A DNA stretch of 64,000 nt from contig CM057471.1 of assembly GCA_030035585.1 (NCBI GenBank), forward strand, positions 96,659,819 to 96,723,818, in the 5' to 3' direction. The position numbers were made by a program, and so were the translations under genes. The stretch comes from Dugong dugon (Eukaryota > Chordata > Mammalia > Sirenia > Dugongidae). The notes under the pieces were generated by a model, which saw only the letters and a program-made list of their open reading frames with translations, had not been told where the DNA came from and ran no database searches. Positions 56,914-64,000 of this stretch are shown here, one piece after another. Numbering within the stretch: position 1 is the stretch's first letter; each line of letters starts with the position of its first letter.

Positions 56914-58003
56914 ATGCAGAACGAAACAAACAAATCTACAATCAATAAACAAAGAAAATAACTACTGAATGTCATGAAGATAGCAGACAATATCAAAACA
57001 TATAAAAAAAAAAGAACAGAATGGTTCCAGTAGTCATCCAAAATAAAACACCAGATGAATTTTCAGTAGAATAAAAGTCACTAGAAGTACCTGATAGGGA
57101 ATTCAAATCTCTAATATTCAGACCTATCCAAGAGTTAAAGTACAAAGCAAACAAAAATGAGGGAAAAATAGACAAATTCATGGAAAAGACAGACAAAAAT
57201 ATGGAAGAATTCAAGAAAATAATACAGGAACTAAATAAATTCACAACTAGAAATCATACAAAAACAATTAGAAATCCAAAAGATAAACAACACGATTTCA
57301 GAAATAGACAGTGTCATAGAAGGGCTGAGGTGTAAGTTTGAAACGATGGAAGGCAGGATCAGCGAAATTGAAGACAAACATTTGGCTACAACACTGTTTG
57401 AAGAAAAATCAGAAGAAAAAAGAACAAATAAAAATAAAGAAACCTTGAGAATTATGTGGGATACAACCAAAAGCAAAAGTTTGCGAGTTCTTAGAGTTCC
57501 AGACCAGAGGGAGAAAACAGAACGCATGAGAGGATCATGGAAGAACTGCTGACAGAAAACTCCCCCAATGTCATCAAAGATGAAAAGCTGACCATCCAAG
57601 AAACTCAATCAACCCCATATAGGATAGACCCCAAAAGAAAATTACCAAGGCATATCATAATCACACTCGCTAAAACCAAAGACAAACAAATAATCCTGAC
57701 AGCAGCTCAGAAAAATGAAAAGTCACATATAGAGGAGATACAATAAAACTAAGCTCTGATTATTTGTCAAAAACCATGCAAGCAAGAAGGCAATGGGTTG
57801 ATATATATAAAACCTTGAAAGAAAAAAAATTGCCATCCAAGAATAATATATCCTGCAAAACTCTTGTTCAATATGATAGTGAAATTAGGACATTTCCAGA
57901 TAAACAGAAATTAAGGGACTATGTAAAAATCAAACCAAACTTAACAGAATTATTAAAGGGAGATCTTTGGTCCGAGAACAAACAACATCAGACCACAGCC
58001 TGA
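56914..58003 (+). pseudogene. L1 ORF1 remnant
   Basis: ORF1p is the RNA-binding trimeric chaperone of L1. The start is taken at the first ATG after the A-rich tract (MQNETNKSTINKQRK). The middle is lysine/glutamate-rich, as in the coiled coil. The RNA-binding part is clear: LLTENSPNVIKDEKLTIQ, then DPKRKLPRHIIITLAKTKDK near 57627-57690. The C-terminal domain follows at 57764-58003: QARRQWVDIYKTLKEKKLP, FPDKQKLRDYVKIKPNL. About 360 codons in the ancestor, now split by several frameshifts and stops. Confidence 0.9.
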
Positions 58004-58438
58004 ATCTAGGACGCAAGATTGTACCATTCAGACACCATCCTAGGAAATGCACTCTTAAGGACTATCCAGAACCAAAAGAATTACAACAGGGAACAAGAGA
58101 GGTTAATCTGTAAATGACAACAACATCACAACAATAACAGAGGGAATAAACAGTGTAGGTATAGAACCTACTAATGGAGATGAAGGCAAAGCGATACCAA
58201 GTAATAAAAGACTGGTTCAAACCTAGGAAGATAAGGGTAAATTTCAAGGTAACCACAAATAAAAGTTAACAAACCTACTCATCAAAATAAAGAAAAAAAA
58301 ACATAAAGTTTCGGTAAGAACAGAATCTACAAAAACAAAAGAAATGAAGAAAAATCTGCAAACAAAAGGAATACAGCACGGGAGACTAAGAGGAACAAAG
58401 AAAAAGTCAGCTCCACAGAAAAAAAAAACAACTGCAAA
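58004..58438 (+). other. L1 inter-ORF spacer, about 435 bases
   Basis: Lies between the ORF1 stop and the ORF2 ATG. AT-rich, with no open frame. Human and mouse L1 spacers are only tens of bases long. Confidence 0.75.
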
Positions 58439-61400
58439 ATGATAGCAATAAACTCACACTTATCAACAATTACACTGAACATAAATGGCCTAAAAGGACT
58501 CATAAAGAGAGAGTGACAGAATGGATTAAAAAAACAGGATCCATCAGTATGCTGTCTACAAGAGATGCACTTTAGAAACAAAGATGTGAATTTATTAAAA
58601 ATCAAAGGATGGAAAAAAATATATCAAGCAAACAGCTACCAAAAAAAGAGCAAGAGTGGCAATACTAATCTCAGATGAAATAGACTGTAAAACAAAATCC
58701 ACCATAAAAGACAAAGAAGGGCACTATATAGTGATTAAAGCGACAATCCATCATGAAGATATAACCATAATAAACATCTACACACCCAATGAAAGGGCTC
58801 CAAAATACATAAAACAAACTCTGATAGCACTGAAAAGAGAAATTGACAGTTCCACGATAATAGTAGGAGACTTCACCATACCACTCTCGGTAAAGGACAG
58901 AACATCTAGAAAGAAACTCAACAAAGATACAGAAGACCTAAAGGGCACAACTTGGCCTCATAGACACTCCACCCAACAACTGCAAAGTACACATTCTTTT
59001 TCAATGCACATGGAACGTTCTCCAGAATAGACTACATCTTAGGCCACAGAGCAACCCTCAACAAAATCCAAAACATTGAGATAATACAAAGTATCTTCTC
59101 TGACCACAACATCATCAAGGTAGAAATTAACAACCAGAAGAGCAGGGGAAAAAAAATCAATTACATGGAAATTGAATAATACCCTGCTTAAAAACCACTG
59201 GGTAACAGAAGAAATCAGAGACAGAATTTAAAAATTCCTAGAATTAAATAAGAATAAAAACACATCATACCAAAACCTTTGGGACACATTGAAGTCAGTC
59301 TTCAGAGGACAATTTGCAGCAATAGATGCACACATCAAAAAAGACGAAAGGGATAAAATCAAAACATTAACCACACACCTTCAACAAATAGAAAGAGAAC
59401 AGCAAAAACACCTGCAGCCAACAGAAGAAAGGAAATAATAAAGATCACAGCAGAAATAAATGAAACAGAGAATAGAAAAACAATAGAAAGAATCAACAAA
59501 ACCAAAAGATAGTTCTTTGAAAGAATCAACAAAATCGACAAACCACTGGCCACACTGACAAAAGAAAAACAGGTGAGGATGCAAACAACCCAAATGAGAA
59601 ATGAAATGGGGGACATTACAACAGACCCAACTAAAATAAAAGAATCACAACAGAGTATTATGAAAAACTACATTCCAACAAATTTGAAAACCTAGAGGAA
59701 ATGGATAAACTTCTAGAAACACACTACCTAACCAAACTAACATAAAGTGATATTAAAATCTGAACAGATCCATAACAAGAGAAGAGATTGAAAAGGTCAC
59801 AAAGAAAACTTCCAACAAAAAAAGCCTGGCCCAGATGACTTTATTGGAGAATTCTACCAAACATTCAGAGAAGAGCTTACACTAATACTACTCAAAGTAT
59901 TTCAGAACATAGAAAAGGAAGCAACACGTCCGAATCCATTCTATGAAGCCAGTATAACCCTGATACCAAAACCAGGCAAAGACACCACAAAAAAAGAAAA
60001 TTACAGACCAATATCTCTCATGAATATAGATGCAAAAGTTCTCAACAAAATTCTAGCCAATAGAATTCAGCATCATATCAAAAACATAATACACCATGAC
60101 CAAGTAGGATTCATACCAGGTATGCAAGGATGGTTCAACGTTAGAATATCAATCAATATAATCCACCACATAAATAAAACAAAAGAACAGAATCACATAA
60201 TTATCTCAATTGATGCAGAAAAGGCATTTGACAAAGTCCAACACCCATTCCTGATAAAAACTCTCAATAAAATAGGTATAGAAGGGAAATTTCTCAACAT
60301 AATAAAGGGCATCTATGCAAAACCAATGGCCTACATCACTCTTAATGGATAGAGGCTGAAAACATTCCCCTTGAGAACAGTAACAAGACAAGGATGCCCT
60401 TTATTACCACTCCTATTTAACATTGTGCTGGAAGTCCTGGCTAGAGCAATAAGGCAACAAAAAGAAATAAAGAGCATTCAAATTGGTATTGAAGAAGTTA
60501 AACTGTCCTTATTTGCAGATGATACATAGAAAAACCAAAAGACTTCACAAGAAAACTACTGGAACTAAAAGAAAGACTCAGCAGAGTCACAGGATACAAG
60601 ATAAACATACAAAAATCAGTTGGATTCCTATACACCAATAGAGAATGATTAAAAGAACATCAGGAAAACAATACCATTTATAATAACCCCTACAAAAATA
60701 AAATACTTAGGAATAAATCTAAGCAGGGATGTAAAAGACCTTTACAAAGAAAACTACAAAACACTACTGCAAGAAACCCAAAAGGATCTACATAAATGGA
60801 AAAACATACCACGCTCATGGATAGGTAGACTCAACATTGTGAAAATGACAATTCTACACAAAGCAATTTACAAATGCAATGCAATCCCTCTCCAAATACC
60901 AACAACATTCTTCAAAGAGGTGGAAAAACTAACTCATTAAATTTATGTGGAAAGGGAAGAAGCCCTGAATAAGTAAAGCACTATTGAAGAAGAAGAATAA
61001 AGTAAGAGGACTCCCACTACCTGACCTCAGAACCTACTATACAGCTATGGTAGTCAAACAGCCTGGTACTGGTACAATGACAGACACACTGACCAGTAGA
61101 ATAGAATTGAGAACCCAGATGAAAATCCATCCACCTACGATCACTTGATCTTCAACAAGGGCCCAACATCCATCAAATGGGGAACAGTCTTTTAAACAAA
61201 TGGTGCTGGCAAAACTGGACGTCCATCTGCAAAAAATTGAAACAGTACCTATACCTCATACCATACAAAAACTAATTCAAAATGGATCAAAGACCTAAAT
61301 ATAAAGCCCAAAACTATAAAGTTCATAGAAGAAAAAATAGGATCAACTATAGAGGCTCTAATATATGGCATTAGCAGGCTACAAACCATAACCAACAACA

Positions 61401-62185
61401 CACAGACTCCACAAGATAAGCCAGATAACTGAGATCTTCTAAAAATTAAACACTGATGCCCATCAAAAGACTTCTGCAAAAGAGTAAAAAGAGAACCTAC
61501 AGACTGGGAAAAAAAAAATTGGCCATTACCAATCAGACAAAGGTCTAATCTTTAAAATCTACAAGAAAATCCAACTTCTCTACAACAAAAACACAAATAA
61601 TGCAATTAAAAAATGGGCAAAGGAAATGAACAGATGCTTCACCAAAGAAGATATGCTCAAGATCACTAGCCGTTAGAGAAATGCAAATCAAAACCACAAT
61701 GAGATACCACCGGCATTACTTGCACAAATAAAAAAAACTGGAAATAACAAATGCTGGAGAGGTTGTGGGGAGATCGGAACTCTCATGCCCTGCTGGTGGG
61801 AATGCAGAATGATACAACCATTTTGGAAAACAATATGTCACTTCCTTAGACAGCTGGAAATAGAAATACCACATGATCCAGCAATCCAACTCCTAGGAAT
61901 ATATCCTAGAGAAATAAAAGCCGACACATGAATAGAGACATGTATACCCATATTAATTGCAGCATTGTTCACAATAGAAAAAGATGGAAACAACCTAGAT
62001 GCCCATCAACAGATGAATGGATAAACAAACTATGGTACATTCACACAATGGAGTACTATGCAAAGATAAAGAACAAGGATGAATCTGTAAAGCATCTCAT
62101 AACATGGATGAATCTAGAGGGCATTAGGCTGAGTGAAATAAGTCAATCACAAAAGGACAAATATTGCACGAGACCACTACTGTAA
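58439..62185 (+). pseudogene. L1 ORF2 remnant (endonuclease and reverse transcriptase)
   Basis: ATG at 58439 gives MIAINSHLSTITLNINGL, the standard ORF2 start. Endonuclease: QDPSVCCLQEMHF (58545 region), IINIYTPNERAPKYI, VGDFTIPL where GDFN is usual, and the closing SDHN near 59100. Reverse transcriptase: [50 protein letters not shown] at about 60205, LSLFADD at 60512-60523. C-terminal cysteine motif [18 protein letters not shown] at about 61755, with the family's histidine replaced. The end is KRWKQPRCPSTDEWINKLWY. Multiple stops (one directly after FADDT) and shifts. Confidence 0.95.
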
Positions 62186-63115
62186 AAACTCGTGAAAAGG
62201 TTTACACTCAAAAAGAAACAATCTTTGAGGGTTATGGCGGGGGGGAAACTAAATAGACAACAGATAAGTAGTAACTTTGATGAAGGGTAGGACAGTACAC
62301 AATACTGGGGAAGCCAGCACAACTTGTCCAGGGCAAGGTCATGGAAGCTCCATAGACACATCCAAACTCCCTGAGGGACAGAATTGCTGGACGGAGAGCT
62401 GTGGGAACCATGGCCTCAGGGAACATCTAGCTCAATTGGCATAACAGTTTATAAAGACAATGTTCTACATTCTACCTTGGTGAGTAGCATCCGGGGTCTT
62501 AAAAGCCTGTGAGCAGCCATCTAAGATACTCCACTGGACTCAACCCTTTGGTAACAAGGGAGATTAAGGAAACAAGACAGGAGGGAAAGATTAGTCCAAA
62601 GGACTAATGGACCACAACTACCACGCCTCCACCAGACTGAGTCCAATACAACTAGATAGATGGTGCCCGGCTACCACCACTGACTGCTCTGACAGGGATC
62701 ACAAAAGAGGGTCCCAGACAAAGCTGGAGAAAAATGTAGAACAAATTTCTAACTCACAAAAAAAGACCAGACTTATTGGCCTGACAGAGACTGGAGAAAC
62801 CCTGAGAGTATGGCCCCCGGACATGCTTTTAGCTCAGTAATGAAGTCTCTCCCAAGGCTCCCCCTTCAGCCAAAGATTTGACAGCCCCATAAAACACAAT
62901 GGGACTAATGAGGCATAGCAGTCCAGGGACAAGGACTAGAAGGCAGGAGGGGACAGGAAAGCTGGTAATAAGGACCCCAAGGTAGAGAAGGGAGAGTGTT
63001 GACATGTCTTGCGTGGGGTTGTCAACCACTGTCATAAAACAATATGTGTACTAACTGTTTAATGAGAAAATAGTTTGTTCTGTGAACCGTCATCTAAAGC
63101 AAATAATAATAAAAA
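62186..63115 (+). other. L1 3' UTR
   Basis: About 930 bases after ORF2. It includes a G7 run near 62239-62245 and a 77-codon open frame at 62607-62840. It ends with the AATAATAATAAAAAAAG tail at the duplication. Confidence 0.85.
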
Positions 63116-63128
63116 AAGATAAAACTCA

Positions 63129-63765
63129 ATTTTTAACCCTTTCCTCTCTTAATTGTTCCTTGCTTCCTTCACCATTCCCTCCCTTTAACACAAAATGTAT
63201 CAAACACTGGATGATTTTGAGATCCCCAAGCCCGTCTTCCTCTCCCATGTGGCCATTAACACATGCCCTCTGCCTTTAACACCCTGATTCCCAGTCAACT
63301 GGTCCACTCATGCTCATGCTTTCAGACTCATCCCCTCACCACCTGGACAAAGCTAAACCCAGTGCCCCCCCCCCCCCATTGCACTCTGCTCTAATCCATG
63401 CTATAAATATCAATGTACTGTATTAAAATCTTTGATTCATTTGTCTGTCTCCAATACTAAAGTGTAGCTCCATGAAGGAGGGATTCTACTTCCTTACTCA
63501 CTAGTGTGTCTCTGTCCTTGGCAAATTGTAGGTGTGCCATTACGTAGTCTTTGCAGAATGGTGAATCTAGCTTCTTCAAGCTTTCCTCCTAAGATGTGGC
63601 CACTAGGTTATCCATGATCCTGGTTGTGCCCCTGCCCGATGTAGCCTCAAGTTTATCAAGATTTCACCTAAAACTTGACTCCCAAACTCAGCCTGGATCC
63701 TGAATCCAACAGAGGAAGGAAAAACTCTATAAAATAAATCTAAAATTTTGTGTGATCTGGGTTGA
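63129..63765. repeat. Spacer with an L2 3' end (about 63440-63540) and a C13 run
   Basis: TAGCTCCATGAAGGAGGGAT, GTGTCTCTGTCCTTGGCAAA and GTAGGTGTGCCATTA are an L2-like end. C-run at 63366-63378. Nothing else recognised. Confidence 0.5.
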
Positions 63766-64000
63766 AAGGCAAAGATGTCACCTTGAAGACTAAGGTTGCC
63801 TGACCCAAGCCATGGTATTTTCAATTACCTCACATGCATGTGAAAACTGGATGATGAATAAGGAAGACGGAAGAGGAATTGACAGTTTTGAATTGTGGTT
63901 TTGGAGAAGAATATTGGATATACCAGGGGCTGCCAAAAGAATGAACAAATCTGTCTTGGAAGAAGTATGACCAGAATGCTCTTAGAGGCAAGGTTGGCGA
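63766..64000 (+). mobile_element. RTE LINE, 5'-truncated, continues past the window
   Basis: GGCAAAGATGTCACCTTGAA, GCCATGGTATTTTCAATTAC, GAATTGTGGTTTTGGAGAAG and GAACAAATCTGTCTTGGAAG correspond to 1870-2100 of the first RTE copy. The 3' end lies outside. Confidence 0.95.

Larger units (their letters stand above)
55200..63115 (+). mobile_element. Full-length L1 LINE (afrotherian), 7.9 kb, inactive
   Basis: Bounded by a perfect 13-base duplication, AAGATAAAACTCA, at 55187-55199 and 63116-63128, which fixes both ends. In order: a long C/T-rich 5' UTR with tandem repeats, ORF1 remnant, a long inter-ORF spacer, ORF2 remnant with endonuclease and reverse transcriptase, a 3' UTR of about 930 bases, and an AATAATAATAAAAAAAG tail. 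Unlike most L1 insertions it was not 5'-truncated. Both ORFs carry many stops and shifts, so it cannot move itself; the RT active-site sequence FADD is still readable. Length exceeds the 6-7 kb of human and mouse L1 because of the long 5' UTR and spacer. Confidence 0.97.

Noticed and set aside
1-64000. CRISPR array, operons or other prokaryotic features
   Set aside because: The regularly recurring sequences are dispersed SINE and LINE copies with target-site duplications; the DNA is mammalian.

Overview
This window is mammalian intergenic or intronic DNA of an afrotherian, most likely an elephant or close relative. The evidence is the dense coverage by AfroSINEs (tRNA-derived, tail ending in GAGTCGGAATCGACTCGACGGCA-like sequence) and by an afrotherian RTE-clade LINE whose 3' end carries the same sequence. 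I inferred the lineage from recognised repeat families; no species-specific gene is present. I found no intact host protein-coding gene. Nearly all short open frames are frames inside repeats, simple-sequence tracts or spacer.

Layout. The window opens inside an RTE LINE (1-2359, + strand: endonuclease end, reverse transcriptase, 3' tail). Next come an old MaLR-like solo LTR cut up by three AfroSINEs (2507-3515), mostly unassigned spacer to 8 kb, and an RTE deletion derivative split by another MaLR-like LTR (8811-9634). From 10 to 17 kb there are AfroSINEs, L1M fragments and a tRNA-Gly/RTE composite SINE. A second, 5'-truncated RTE with clear 12-bp target-site duplications lies at 17442-19454. 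A whole solo LTR follows at 19930-20478, then an AfroSINE interrupted by an internally deleted RTE (20706-21139). From 22 to 45 kb the pattern continues: RTE deletion derivatives, two more composite SINEs, MIRs, old L1 tails, a solo LTR (38041-38619) and a long CA microsatellite (41122-41194). At 45912-46687 is a processed pseudogene of the centromere gene CENPC, copied from a short transcript that ends in antisense L1 sequence and itself split by an AfroSINE. The last 8 kb are dominated by one full-length but inactive L1 (55200-63115) with target-site duplications, tandem repeats in its 5' UTR, and ORF1 and ORF2 remnants. The window closes inside a third RTE copy (from 63766).

AfroSINE subtypes used below. 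Subtype A: short body, CCTTGGAAACCCTATGGGGCAG, tail ending GACGGCAATGGGTTT. Subtype B: longer body with AAATCAGCCA and CCTATGGAGCACAG, tail ending GACGGCAACTGGTTT. Subtype C: contains AAAGATTACAGCC and ends GGCACACAACAACAA or GTTAGGTGC-like tails. In all three the head resembles a tRNA of the Asn type (GGCTGCTAACCGAAAGG anticodon arm; B box GTTCGAATCC).

How the parts relate. The RTE supplies the retrotransposition machinery. AfroSINEs, RTE deletion derivatives and the tRNA-Gly composite all carry the RTE 3' end, the usual arrangement for non-autonomous elements moved by a partner LINE. The L1 lineage is the probable source of the CENPC retrocopy, which has a poly(A) tail and 13-bp duplications. 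Nested insertions give a relative order: MIR, L2 and L1M are oldest; LTRs, RTE derivatives and the CENPC copy are intermediate; many AfroSINEs and some RTE copies are younger.
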